Source: Thiobacillus sp. | Lineage (GTDB): Bacteria; Pseudomonadota; Gammaproteobacteria; Burkholderiales; Thiobacillaceae | Direction: 5' to 3' | Length of the DNA stretch: 64,000 nucleotides | NCBI GenBank assembly: GCA_024235835.1 | Contig: JACKLQ010000002.1 | Location: forward strand, 558,001-622,000 | Shown here: in pieces, positions 44,009-53,533 of the stretch | How positions within the stretch are numbered: the stretch's first letter is position 1 | Layout of the letters: every line of letters begins with the position of its first letter | Program-made: the position numbers and the translations under genes | Notes under the pieces: generated by a model | What the model was told of the DNA's origin: nothing | Database searches by the model: none | Seen by the model: the letters and a program-made list of their open reading frames with translations, nothing else

Positions 44009-45994
44009 TTACTTGACCACCTCTTTGAGCTGGTCAAGGATGGCCGGGTTTTCCAGGGTGGAGGTATCCTGGGTGATCTCCTCGCCCTTGGCCAGTGCCC
44101 GCAGCAGACGGCGCATGATCTTGCCGGACCGGGTCTTGGGCAGGTTGTCGCCGAAGCGGATCTCGTCGGGCTTGGCGATGGGACCGATCTCCTTGCCCAC
44201 ATGGTTGCGCAGGTCGTTGACGATCTGCTTGGCCTCGTCGCCCATGGGACGGCTGCGCTTCAGCACCACGAAGGCCACCACGGCCTCGCCCTTCACGTCG
44301 TGGGGTTTGCCCACCACGGCGGCCTCGGCCACCAGGGGGTTGGACACCAGGGCAGACTCGATCTCCATGGTGCCCATGCGGTGGCCGGACACGTTCAGCA
44401 CGTCGTCGATGCGGCCCATGATGGTGAAGTAGCCTGTCTTGGCATCCCGCACGGCGCCGTCGCCGGCCAGATAGAGCTTGCCGCCCAGGTCTTCGGGGTA
44501 GTAGGACTTCTTGAAGCGGTCCGGGTCGCCCCAGATGGTGCGGATCATGGAGGGCCAGGGGCGCTTGATCACCAGGAAGCCGCCCTTGCCCCAGTCCACG
44601 TCGTGGCCGGTTTCGTCCACCACGTCGGCCATGACGCCGGGGAAGGGCAGGGTGCAGGAGCCGGGCACCAGGGGGGTGACGCCGGGCAGGGGGGTGATCA
44701 CGTGTCCGCCGGTCTCGGTCTGCCAGAAGGTATCCACGACGGGGCAGCGGCTGCCTCCCACCTGCTCGTAGTACCACATCCAGGCCTCGGGATTGATGGG
44801 CTCCCCCACGGTACCCAGCAGGCGCAGGCTGGAGAGGTCGTACTTGGCGGGATGCAGGTCCGGGTTGGCATCCGCCAGCTTGATCAGGGAACGGATGGCG
44901 GTGGGGGCAGTGTAGAAGATGTTGACCTTGTGGTCCTGGATCATCTTCCAGAAGCGTCCGGCGTTGGGGTAGGTAGGCACGCCCTCGAACACCACGGACG
45001 TGGTGCCGCAGGCCAGGGGGCCATAGGCGATGTAGGTGTGGCCCGTGATCCAGCCGATGTCCGCGGTGCACCAGAACACGTCGTCGGGCTTCAGGTCGAA
45101 GGTCCACTTGGTGGTGAGCACGGAATGGAGCAGGTAGCCGCCGGTGGAGTGCTGCACGCCCTTGGGCTTGCCTGTGGAGCCGGAGGTGTAGAGCAGGAAC
45201 AGGGGGTGCTCGGCCTCCACCCATTCCGGCTCGCACACATCGGACTGGCCCTGCACCACGTCATGCCACCACACGTCCTTCGCGTTCCAGGCGCAGTCGA
45301 TGCCGGCGCGCTGGTACACCACCACGTTCCTGATGGTGTCGCAACCGCCCAGGGTCAGGGCCTCGTCCACGGCGGGCTTCAGGGGGATGGCCTTGCCGCC
45401 CCGGTGCTGGGCGTCGGCGGTGATCACCATCACCGCGCCGGCGTCCTCGATGCGGTCCCGCAGGGAGTGGGCGGAGAAGCCGCCGAACACCACCGAGTGG
45501 GTGGCGCCGATGCGGGCGCAGGCCTGCATGGCGACGATGCCCTCGATGGACATGGGCAGATAGATGATGACCCGGTCACCCTTCTTCACGCCCAGGGACT
45601 TCAGGCCGTTGGCGAACTGGGCCGTGCGGGCCAGCAGTTCCTTGTAGGTCACGGGGGTGACCTGGCCGTCGTCGGATTCGAAGATGATGGCCGTCTTGTC
45701 GCCCAGGCCCGCTTCCACGTTGCGGTCCAGGCTGTTGTAGGAGGCATTCAGCTTGCCGTCGGCGAACCAGCGGTAGAAGGGCGCGTTGCTTTCGTCCAGG
45801 ACCTGGGTGAAGGGTTGCTTCCAGTTCAGGTGCTCCCGAGCCAGCTTGGCCCAGTAGCCTTCGTAGTCGGCATTGGCCGCGTCCACCAGCGCTTGGTAGG
45901 ACTCCATGCCGGAAATGGTGGCTTGGGCCTTGAAGGCGTCGGAAGGCGGGAAGACCCGGTTTTCATGCATGACGGACTCGATGGTGGTGCTCAT
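44009..45994 (-). CDS. acs: Acetyl-CoA synthetase
   Basis: 661 residues, the usual size. Core motifs of the AMP-forming ANL superfamily: YTSGSTGKPKGVQHSTGGY (P-loop), VDTFWQTETGGH, YFTIMGRIDDVLNVSGHRMGT and the C-terminal PKTRSGKIMRR with the lysine that Pat/CobB-type enzymes acetylate. It activates acetate with ATP and CoA. The gene is divergent from glnE across 143 bases that should hold both promoters. A second enzyme of this superfamily, prpE, lies 4 kb away. Confidence 0.95.
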   Translation of the reverse strand: MSTTIESVMHENRVFPPSDAFKAQATISGMESYQALVDAANADYEGYWAKLAREHLNWKQPFTQVLDESNAPFYRWFADGKLNASYNSLDRNVEAGLGDKTAIIFESDDGQVTPVTYKELLARTAQFANGLKSLGVKKGDRVIIYLPMSIEGIVAMQACARIGATHSVVFGGFSAHSLRDRIEDAGAVMVITADAQHRGGKAIPLKPAVDEALTLGGCDTIRNVVVYQRAGIDCAWNAKDVWWHDVVQGQSDVCEPEWVEAEHPLFLLYTSGSTGKPKGVQHSTGGYLLHSVLTTKWTFDLKPDDVFWCTADIGWITGHTYIAYGPLACGTTSVVFEGVPTYPNAGRFWKMIQDHKVNIFYTAPTAIRSLIKLADANPDLHPAKYDLSSLRLLGTVGEPINPEAWMWYYEQVGGSRCPVVDTFWQTETGGHVITPLPGVTPLVPGSCTLPFPGVMADVVDETGHDVDWGKGGFLVIKRPWPSMIRTIWGDPDRFKKSYYPEDLGGKLYLAGDGAVRDAKTGYFTIMGRIDDVLNVSGHRMGTMEIESALVSNPLVAEAAVVGKPHDVKGEAVVAFVVLKRSRPMGDEAKQIVNDLRNHVGKEIGPIAKPDEIRFGDNLPKTRSGKIMRRLLRALAKGEEITQDTSTLENPAILDQLKEVVK

Positions 45995-46137
45995 GTCGGC
46001 TACATCTCCATGACGGCTGTTTTAGGCGGACTTGGCGATACCTCTGACGGTACCTGGGCCAAGCGCTGAAATGACCCTTCCCCGGGAAAGAGGCAAAATT
46101 AGGCTAGTTCCGTCTTTTTTTCAAATAGGCCACAGCA

Positions 46138-48813
46138 ATGAGCCCCCAGGAATTGATCCAGCTAGCCAGAAACTACAGCCGCTGGCTGAGTCACCGGCTT
46201 GATGCACGCCCGGAATTGGGGGAATGGCTGGTCGGTACCGTGCAGGTCCCCGTCACCCGGGAAGAAATGCGTGCCATCCTGGCCCTGGGCGGCCCCACCG
46301 AGAACGATCTCAGGCGACAGCTCCGGCGCCTGCGGGAGCAGGTCTTCGCCCGGGTGATGACCCGGGACCTGGGGGGCATGGCGGATCTGGCGGAAGTCAC
46401 CCGCACCCTCACGGAGCTGGCGGAGGAGGCCATACGCGCCGCCCTGGCCTTCCTGCACAAGGATCTGGCCGAGGTCCACGGCGAGCCCGTTGACGGCAAG
46501 GGCCGTCCCCAGCAGCTCATCGTCGTGGGCATGGGCAAGCTGGGGGGCGGCGAACTCAACGCCTCCTCGGACATCGACCTCATCTTCGTCTTCCCCGAGG
46601 ACGGCGAGACGACGGGCCCCCGCAAGCTGGCCAACCACGAGTTCTTCACCCGCCTGGGCAAGCGCCTCATCGCCGCTCTGGACGACAAGACCGGCGACGG
46701 CTACGTGTTCCGGGTGGACATGCGCCTGCGGCCCTACGGCGACGGCGGACCCCTGGCCTCCAGCTTCGCCATGCTGGAGGAGTACTTCTTCACCCAGGCC
46801 CGGGAATGGGAACGCTACGCCTGGATCAAGGGCCGGGCCCTCACCGGCGACCGCATCCAGGACCTGGAGCATCTGCGCCTGCCCTTCGTGTTCCGCAAGT
46901 ACCTGGACTTCGGCTCATTCGCCGCCATGCGGGAGCTCCATGCCCAGATCCGGCGGGAAGTGGCCAGGAAGGACAAGAACGACAACATCAAGCTGGGTCC
47001 CGGCGGCATCCGGGAGATCGAATTCATCGCCCAGGTGTTCCAGCTCATCCGCGGCGGCCACCACCCCTCCCTGCGCATGCGGCCCACCCGCACCCTGCTG
47101 CACCAGCTGGCTGCCTACCACCTGCTGCCGGACGCAACGGCGGAAGACCTGGAGGCCACCTATGTGTTCCTGCGCAACCTGGAGCACCGCCTGCAATACC
47201 TGGACGACGCCCAGACCCAGGCCCTGCCCACCGTCGAGGCGGATTGCCTCAAGGTGGCCCAGGCCATGGGCTGCGAGGACTGGGCCGCCTTCCTGGCCGC
47301 CCTGGCCCCTCGGCGCAAGCGGGTGGCAAGCCAGTTCGAGCAGGTGTTCGGCGCCCCCCAGGAGGACCAGTCCACCCACCCACTGGCGGGAGTGTGGCAG
47401 CGGCCCGACGAAGAGGCCCTGGACCGACTCAGGGTGGCGGGCTTCCATGAACCGGAACCCGCGCTGACCCAGTTGCGCGCACTCACCCAGGGCAGCCGCT
47501 ATGCCGCATTGCCCGCAAAAAACAAGGCTGCCATGGACGGACTGCTGCCTCCCCTGGTGGAAGTGGCCGCCCATTTCCACAATGCCCGGGAGACCCTGGG
47601 CCGCATCCTCGATTTGCTGGAGGCCATCGCCAAGCGAGCCCCTTACCTCTCGTTGTTGAAGGAATATCCCCAGACCCTCAACCAGGTGGCCCGCATCGTC
47701 AGCGCCAGCCCCTGGGCCGCCCAATACCTCACACGCCAGCCCCACCTGCTGGACGAACTGCTGGACGCCCGCCAGCTCATGGCACCCCCGGACTGGTCCC
47801 AGGCCAGGGAGGAGTTGCGCCTCCTCATCGAGGGCCTGGACGGGGACGTGGAACGACAGATGGACGAGCTGCGCGTCTTCAAGCAGTCAGAGACCTTCCG
47901 ACTCCTGGCCCAGGATCTGGCCGGGATGTGGACCTTGGAAAAGCTTTCCGACCACCTGGCGGACCTGGCGGACCTGCTGGTGGAGGCCACGCTGAATCTC
48001 ATCTGGGCCAACCTGCCCGGCCGCCATCGTGACAAGCCCGCCTTCGCCGTCATCGCCTACGGCAAGCTGGGGGGGAAGGAACTGGGCTACGCCTCGGACC
48101 TGGACCTGGTATTCCTCCACGACGACCCTCACCCGGACGCCCAGGAAATCTACGCCCGCCTGGGCAAGCGCCTGAACACATGGATGTCCACCCTCACCCC
48201 CGCCGGCATCCTCTACGAGACCGACCTGCGCCTGCGCCCGGACGGGGCCTCCGGCCTGCTGGTGAGCTCCGTGGAGGCCTTCGAGGATTACCAGCGCACC
48301 CAGGCCTGGACCTGGGAGCATCAGGCCCTTACCCGGGCGCGCTTCTGCTGCGGCGACAAGGCCGTGGGAGATCGCTTCGAGCAGATCAAGGAAAACCTGC
48401 TGTGCCAGCCCCGGGACCTGGACAAGCTGCGCGCCGATGTCCTGGAAATGCGCCAGAAGATGCTGGACGGCCACCCAAACCCATCAGGCCTGTTCGACAT
48501 CAAGCACGACCGGGGCGGCCTGGTGGACGTGGAATTCGCCGTCCAGTACCTGGTGCTGGCCCACGCGTGCCGCCACCCGGAGATGACCGCCAACATCGGC
48601 AACATCGCCCTGCTGCGCCAGGCCGGCGAACTGGGTCTCATCTCAACAGACCTGGGCCAGGCCGCCGGCGACGCCTACCGGGAACTGCGCCGCCGCCAGC
48701 ACGCCCTCAAGCTGCAGGGCCTGGACCACGCCCGGGCCGAGCACGGCGGCATGGCCCAGGAGATTCATGCGGTGCGGAGTTTGTGGGGGTATGTATTTGG
48801 TGAAAGCCTGTAA
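46138..48813 (+). CDS. glnE: Glutamine synthetase adenylyltransferase/deadenylyltransferase
   Basis: 891 residues. Two nucleotidyltransferase domains: the N-terminal deadenylylase with GMGKLGGGELNASSDIDLIF and the C-terminal adenylylase with AYGKLGGKELGYASDLDLVF, each carrying the Asp-x-Asp metal site. RMRLRPYGDGGPL / LRLRPDGASGLL and HDRGGLVDVEFAVQYL are also family blocks. It switches glutamine synthetase off and on by AMP attachment in response to PII and glutamine. The start is ATG 46138. Neighbours are unrelated in function. Confidence 0.96.
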   Translation: MSPQELIQLARNYSRWLSHRLDARPELGEWLVGTVQVPVTREEMRAILALGGPTENDLRRQLRRLREQVFARVMTRDLGGMADLAEVTRTLTELAEEAIRAALAFLHKDLAEVHGEPVDGKGRPQQLIVVGMGKLGGGELNASSDIDLIFVFPEDGETTGPRKLANHEFFTRLGKRLIAALDDKTGDGYVFRVDMRLRPYGDGGPLASSFAMLEEYFFTQAREWERYAWIKGRALTGDRIQDLEHLRLPFVFRKYLDFGSFAAMRELHAQIRREVARKDKNDNIKLGPGGIREIEFIAQVFQLIRGGHHPSLRMRPTRTLLHQLAAYHLLPDATAEDLEATYVFLRNLEHRLQYLDDAQTQALPTVEADCLKVAQAMGCEDWAAFLAALAPRRKRVASQFEQVFGAPQEDQSTHPLAGVWQRPDEEALDRLRVAGFHEPEPALTQLRALTQGSRYAALPAKNKAAMDGLLPPLVEVAAHFHNARETLGRILDLLEAIAKRAPYLSLLKEYPQTLNQVARIVSASPWAAQYLTRQPHLLDELLDARQLMAPPDWSQAREELRLLIEGLDGDVERQMDELRVFKQSETFRLLAQDLAGMWTLEKLSDHLADLADLLVEATLNLIWANLPGRHRDKPAFAVIAYGKLGGKELGYASDLDLVFLHDDPHPDAQEIYARLGKRLNTWMSTLTPAGILYETDLRLRPDGASGLLVSSVEAFEDYQRTQAWTWEHQALTRARFCCGDKAVGDRFEQIKENLLCQPRDLDKLRADVLEMRQKMLDGHPNPSGLFDIKHDRGGLVDVEFAVQYLVLAHACRHPEMTANIGNIALLRQAGELGLISTDLGQAAGDAYRELRRRQHALKLQGLDHARAEHGGMAQEIHAVRSLWGYVFGESL

Positions 48814-48995
48814 CCGAAGGTATTTCGGCCACACTGAAAACACTTGAACATAGAAATGCGCAGAAGGTTTATTGTTGCAAACCCGTCCACATACTAAAAT
48901 TACGCACCAAGAAACTGCGTCAACCAACTGTTTTAATTGGGTTTTATCTATTCAATGTCCAGCACTGGACTCAATATATAAGTAGCGGGGTTGGG

Positions 48996-49682
48996 ATGAG
49001 CTTGGTCGGCGTCGGGCTTTACACATTTGGCGAAGCATCAAAGCTGACGAAAGTCCCGGCTAGGGACCTGCATCGTTGGCTTGATGGGTATAGCTACAAG
49101 TCCAGAGAATCTGACACATTGTTTGAGATTCCACCTCTGTGGGATACCGAGTTAACCGGAGAAGAAGTGGAAGGAATTAGTTTCCACGACCTACTGGAGG
49201 TTCGCTTCGTAGCAGCATTTCGCAAGCTTGGGGTCAGTTTGCAGACCATCCGATGTGCAAGCCAGCACGCCAGAGATATTTTCAACCACCCTTACCCTTT
49301 CACTTGTCGACGCTTCCAGACAGACGGTCGCACAATCTTCGCCGAAGCAATTGAGGTAACTGGAGAAACACAGTTTCTTGATTTGGTAAGAAAACAATAC
49401 GCTTTTAAGCAAGTCATCGAGCCTTCGCTGTATCGCGGCATTGAGTTCGATAAGGACGAGTTAGCCCGCCGCTGGTTTCCGATGGGGCGTAGCAAAGCGG
49501 TGGTACTTGACCCTGCTATTGCGTTTGGAAAACCGACAATTACAAATGTTGGCGTGCGAACTTCGACGCTTTATGAGGCCTTCTTGGCCGAGAGAACAAA
49601 GCAAAGCGTTGCAAAGCAATATGAGGTTCCTCTCTCTGCTGTTGAAGCAGCGATATTGTTCGAAGAACGGCTATCAGCGTGA
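48996..49682 (+). CDS. DUF433-containing antitoxin-like DNA-binding protein
   Basis: 228 residues. The N-terminus (YTFGEASKLTKVPARDLHRWLDGY) looks like a MerR-like winged helix, and the last 60 residues (DPAIAFGKPTITNVGVRTSTLYEAF, VPLSAVEAAILFEERL) are a DUF433 domain, typical of antitoxins. The next gene starts on a GTG that overlaps its stop by four bases and encodes a PIN-like nuclease, the usual toxin partner. GC content is much lower than in glnE and prpE on either side, pointing to horizontal gain. The AT-rich 48814-48995 upstream gap holds its promoter region; no other feature was recognised there. Confidence 0.78.
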   Translation: MSLVGVGLYTFGEASKLTKVPARDLHRWLDGYSYKSRESDTLFEIPPLWDTELTGEEVEGISFHDLLEVRFVAAFRKLGVSLQTIRCASQHARDIFNHPYPFTCRRFQTDGRTIFAEAIEVTGETQFLDLVRKQYAFKQVIEPSLYRGIEFDKDELARRWFPMGRSKAVVLDPAIAFGKPTITNVGVRTSTLYEAFLAERTKQSVAKQYEVPLSAVEAAILFEERLSA

Positions 49683-50083
49683 AGTTCTTCGTAGATAACA
49701 ACCTACCCCCTGCCCTAGCACATGCCCTCCATGCACTTTCAGAACCCGATGAACATATTGTCATCCACTTAAGAGACCGATTCTCTGCGGACGTACAGGA
49801 CATCACCTGGATGGAAGCACTTTCAAATGAGGGCGAGTGGGTTGTCATTACCCACGACAATTTCAACAAAGGCCTAGAACGGGAAGCACTGAGGCGGGCT
49901 GGGCTGTTGGTATTCTTCTTGGACAAATCCTGGGGGAACCACCGATTCTGGGACAAGGCTTACCAATTAGTGCGTTGGTGGCCACGAATCATCGAGCAAT
50001 CCGAGGGCATTCAGGGCGGCGCAGCATTTAGAGTCGGCTGGAACTTCTCCGGCAGAGGAAAATTCGAGCAAGTGCGATTGTAG
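49679..50083 (+). CDS. PIN-like toxin nuclease (VapC45/DUF5615-type)
   Basis: 134 residues from GTG 49679, translationally coupled to the DUF433 gene. FFVDNNLPPALAHAL supplies the first acidic PIN residue, HLRDRF and WMEALSNEGEWVVITHDNF provide others (Asp in THD), as in DUF5615/PIN_11 proteins. These are predicted RNases neutralised by the DUF433 partner. The pair forms a compact two-gene toxin-antitoxin module in an AT-rich patch. Activity is not demonstrated by sequence. Confidence 0.78.
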   Translation: MKFFVDNNLPPALAHALHALSEPDEHIVIHLRDRFSADVQDITWMEALSNEGEWVVITHDNFNKGLEREALRRAGLLVFFLDKSWGNHRFWDKAYQLVRWWPRIIEQSEGIQGGAAFRVGWNFSGRGKFEQVRL

Positions 50084-50162
50084 GGTCTACGCACCAGCCA
50101 TAGGCTCCAGCACATAAGACCTGCTACCTTGCAAACCCTCGCGTTCTTGATTGGAAAGCCGG

Positions 50163-52073
50163 CTATCCCGCATCTCGCCATTTAGCGACTGCCGCCTTGA
50201 TCTGTTCCAGGGCGGTGGGGTCGTCCAGGGTGGTGAGGTCGCCAATGTCGCGGCCTTCCGCCAGGGCCTGGATGGCGCGGCGCAGCAGCTTGCCGGAGCG
50301 GGTCTTGGGCAGCAGGGTGACGAAGCAGACCCGGGTGGGGCGGGCGATGGCGCCCAGTTCGTGGTCCACGGTGGCCATCACCTCCTTCTGCATCAAGGCT
50401 TCAGCCTCGGGGGTGGCGGTGCGGCTGGCGTCCTTGACCACGGCGAAGGCGATTACGCATTGCCCCTTCACGTCGTCATGCACCCCCACCACCGCCACCT
50501 CGGCGATGTTGGGGTGGACGGAGACGGCTTCCTCGATCTCCCGGGTGCCCAGGCGGTGGCCGGCCACGTTGATGACGTCGTCGGTGCGGCCCAGGATGAA
50601 GTAGTAGCCGTCATCGTCCCGGGTGGCCCAGTCGAAGGTGGAGTACACCAGCACGTTCTCGAAGTTGGAGAAGTAGGTGTTCACGAAACGGGTGTCGTCG
50701 CCCCAGACGGTGCTGAGGCAGCCGGGCGGCAGGGGCGGCACAACGGTGAGCACGCCCTTTTCGTTCGCCCCCACCTCCTGGCCGGTCTGCTCGTTCAGCA
50801 GCTTCACGTCGAAGCCGTAGACGGCGGCACCCGGGGAACCGTACTTGCGTGGCAGGTCTTCCACCTCCGGCACGCCGGAGAGGATGGGCCAGCCCGTCTC
50901 GGTCTGCCAGTAGTTGTCGCGGATGCTCACCTGCAGGGCCTCGGCAATCCATCGCGCCGTGGGCTCGTCCAGGGGTTCCCCGGCCAGGTAGAGGGAACGC
51001 AGGCTGGAAACGTCGTGCTTGTGCAGGTATTCCGGAGGCTGCTTCTTCAGCACGCGGATGGCGGTGGGGGAGGTGAACATGATGTTGACCCCGTGGTCCT
51101 GCACGATCTTCCACCAGATGCCCGGGTCCGGGCGGATGGGCAACCCCTCGTACATCACGGTGGTCATGCCCGCGAGCAGGGGGCCATAGACGATGTAGGA
51201 ATGACCCACCACCCAGCCGATGTCGCTGGAGGTGAACATGGTCTCGCCGGGCTTGCCGGTGAAGATGTGCTTCATGGAGGCTGCCAGGGCCACGGCGTGG
51301 CCCCCCGTGTCCCGCTGCACGCCCTTGGGCTTGCCCGTGGTGCCCGAGGTATAGAGGATGTAGGAGGGCTCCGAGGATTCCAGCCAGACCGGCTCCACCC
51401 GGGCGTCCATGTGCTTTTCCCTCAGGCCTGCCCAGTCCACGTCCCGGCCGTCCGTCCAGGGCAGTTCCGGGTCCAGGCCCCGGTTGAACAGCAGCACCTT
51501 TTCCGGTGGGGCCTTGGCCAGGTCCAGGGCCTCGTCCACCAGGGTCTTGTAGCGGATGGTCTTGCCGCCGCGCATGCCGGTGTCGGCGGTGATCAGCAGC
51601 TTGGGGCGGGCGTCGTCGATGCGGGTGGCCAGGCTGTTGGAGGCGAAGCCGCCGAACACCACGGAATGGATGGCGCCGACGCGGGCGCAGGCCAGCATGG
51701 CGAACACCGCCTCCGGCACCATGGGCATGTAGATGATCACCCGGTCGCCCTTTGCTACGCCCAGGCTGCCAAGCATGGCCGCCACCCGGTTCACCTCGGC
51801 ATGGAGCTCGGCATAGGTGTAGCTGGCTTCGATGCCCGTCTCCGTGGAGAGGTAGGCGATGGCCTTCTGTGACCCTCGAGCCTCCAGGTGCCGGTCGACG
51901 GCGTTGTGGCAGAGGTTGGTGCGTCCCCCCACGAACCAGCGGGCAAAGGGGGGTCGGCTGTAGTCCAGGACCTGGTCGAAAGGGGTTTGCCAGTCGATCA
52001 GTTGGGCCTGCTCGGCCCAGAATCCCTGCTTGTCTTCAATGGAACGGCGATAGAACGCCTGGTAGTCATCCAT
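50163..52073 (-). CDS. prpE: Propionyl-CoA synthetase
   Basis: 636 residues, ANL superfamily like acs but of the PrpE branch: MDDYQAFYRRSIEDKQGFWAEQA start, YTSGTTGKPKGVQRDTGGH P-loop, RDNYWQTETGWPI, YFILGRTDDVINVAGHRLGT and PKTRSGKLLRRAIQALAEG. It activates propionate for the methylcitrate or methylmalonyl route; no prpBCD genes are nearby. The 237-base gap 52074-52310 upstream shows no other feature that I can support. Confidence 0.92.
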   Translation of the reverse strand: MDDYQAFYRRSIEDKQGFWAEQAQLIDWQTPFDQVLDYSRPPFARWFVGGRTNLCHNAVDRHLEARGSQKAIAYLSTETGIEASYTYAELHAEVNRVAAMLGSLGVAKGDRVIIYMPMVPEAVFAMLACARVGAIHSVVFGGFASNSLATRIDDARPKLLITADTGMRGGKTIRYKTLVDEALDLAKAPPEKVLLFNRGLDPELPWTDGRDVDWAGLREKHMDARVEPVWLESSEPSYILYTSGTTGKPKGVQRDTGGHAVALAASMKHIFTGKPGETMFTSSDIGWVVGHSYIVYGPLLAGMTTVMYEGLPIRPDPGIWWKIVQDHGVNIMFTSPTAIRVLKKQPPEYLHKHDVSSLRSLYLAGEPLDEPTARWIAEALQVSIRDNYWQTETGWPILSGVPEVEDLPRKYGSPGAAVYGFDVKLLNEQTGQEVGANEKGVLTVVPPLPPGCLSTVWGDDTRFVNTYFSNFENVLVYSTFDWATRDDDGYYFILGRTDDVINVAGHRLGTREIEEAVSVHPNIAEVAVVGVHDDVKGQCVIAFAVVKDASRTATPEAEALMQKEVMATVDHELGAIARPTRVCFVTLLPKTRSGKLLRRAIQALAEGRDIGDLTTLDDPTALEQIKAAVAKWRDAG

Positions 52074-52310
52074 GCCTGTCTCCTCTTGCCGCTTGAGCGG
52101 GTTTTATTCGGAGAAGCTTGCGCCCAACCCATGGGTTCTGACAACTCCGTCCGCGACTTCGCGTTCTTGCGAAACGCGGCCAAGCACTTGCCTATGGCTC
52201 CCGGAGAAAGGTGTGAATCCAGTTCCTGGCGCCGCGCTAATGCCAGGCCCACTCTGCCCCAGGCATGGATGTCCCGGAACATGTGAGATTCCGTCCCGAA
52301 GCGTGGCCAG

Positions 52311-53489
52311 CTATAGGCCCAGCAGGGTCTCCAGATGGAAATGCCCGATTCCGAAATAGGCCTTGGCGGCCTGGATCTTTTCCAGGATGGCGGGGTTGGG
52401 TGACCCCGCATGCAGGTTTCTGGTGCCCACGATCATGACGTTTTTCGGCGTATGGGCATCCGAGATGAATTCAAACACCTTGGTGGAATAGCCGAAGCAT
52501 TCCAGGACCAGGGCTCGCAGGCCGTCAGTCACCATCTCCGCCTGGCGTTCGACGAAGATGCCGTGCTTCATGAGGAAGTCCAGGTCGAAATCCTGGTCCT
52601 TGCGGGCCCTGGGTTTCTCCATCTCCCGCCGAATCTGCTTGTGGCAGCAGGGGGCGACGACGATGAGGTCCGCACCCGCGGTGATGCCCTTGTAGATCGC
52701 GTCATCCGTGGCCGTGTCGCAGGCGTGGAGGGCAATCAGGATGCTGGCGCCGGCACAGTCGAAATCGGCGATGGAGCCTTGGGCGAAATGCAGGTTGTCA
52801 AACCGGGCGTCCGCGGCGATCCGGTTGCACAGGGCCACCAGGTCAGCGCGGTATTCAACGCCGATGATCTCGGGGTGCTGGCCCATGCCGTTCAGGTAGT
52901 CGCAGAGCGCGAAGGTCAGGTAGCCCTTGCCTGCGCCCATGTCGACGATCTTTTTCAGCCGCTCCGGCGCAAGGCCTTGAATGAGGCCACTGAGAATCTC
53001 CACGTATTTGTTGATCTGGCGATACTTGTCCTGGGCGTTCTTGAAAACGATGCCCTTGTCGTCGGTGATGTTCAGGGCCCGGAGGTAGGCCTTGCCTTCC
53101 GTGCCGATCAGCCGCTTCTTGTCCCGGTCGTGGCTGACCGGCGCGGGCGTCGTCTGGCTGGGCGGCTTTTTCTTCAGGGACTGTTTATCGAGCGTGAGGT
53201 CGAAGGCGGTGGTAAACAGCGTGGCGGCATGGAAGCCGCCGGTGAAAGCCTCCCGGACCAGGTTGACGCCTTCGGCGACGGCATAATTTTTAACGATGTC
53301 GCGGGTTTGATAGCGATAGGTAAACCCCAGCTTTACTTCGCGCTTGATCAGCACTTGCCGTACATGGATGTTCTTGAGCCGGTCTTCCGGGCCTTTGTAG
53401 GCACCCAGGGTGAGCTTCACGAAACTGCCATCCCCCAGGCTGTCCTCCAGGGCGGACAGGAATTTTGCTTGTGGGGTTGTTGGGGTCAT
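52311..53489 (-). CDS. SAM-dependent methyltransferase (Methyltransf_32-like)
   Basis: 392 residues. An N-terminal helper region of about 130 residues, then motif I KKIVDMGAGKGYLTFALCDYL, IIGVEYR, HFAQGSIADFDC and ILIALHACDTATDDAIYKGI, followed by a Cys-rich APCCHKQIRREME. The HACDTATD and PCCHKQ pattern is typical of class I methyltransferases of the Methyltransf_32 group, some of which act on RNA. Substrate unknown. It lies where lipA often follows lipB in related genomes, but lipA itself is absent. Confidence 0.82.
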   Translation of the reverse strand: MTPTTPQAKFLSALEDSLGDGSFVKLTLGAYKGPEDRLKNIHVRQVLIKREVKLGFTYRYQTRDIVKNYAVAEGVNLVREAFTGGFHAATLFTTAFDLTLDKQSLKKKPPSQTTPAPVSHDRDKKRLIGTEGKAYLRALNITDDKGIVFKNAQDKYRQINKYVEILSGLIQGLAPERLKKIVDMGAGKGYLTFALCDYLNGMGQHPEIIGVEYRADLVALCNRIAADARFDNLHFAQGSIADFDCAGASILIALHACDTATDDAIYKGITAGADLIVVAPCCHKQIRREMEKPRARKDQDFDLDFLMKHGIFVERQAEMVTDGLRALVLECFGYSTKVFEFISDAHTPKNVMIVGTRNLHAGSPNPAILEKIQAAKAYFGIGHFHLETLLGL

Positions 53490-53533
53490 TCAGGCGCCGT
53501 ACACGATTGAGGGTGATCCATGCTACCAGCCCC

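Noticed and set aside
43912..44202. Small minus-strand frame rich in Ser/Pro/Arg after acs
   Set aside because: Shadow frame of the acs 3' end running into the hairpin-rich spacer.
44201..46069. 622-codon plus-strand open frame opposite acs
   Set aside because: Antisense shadow of a GC-rich conserved gene; no recognisable domain and Gly/His-rich composition.
52074..52310. Open frames in the gap upstream of prpE
   Set aside because: They overlap the ends of the flanking genes and show no domain or start signal.
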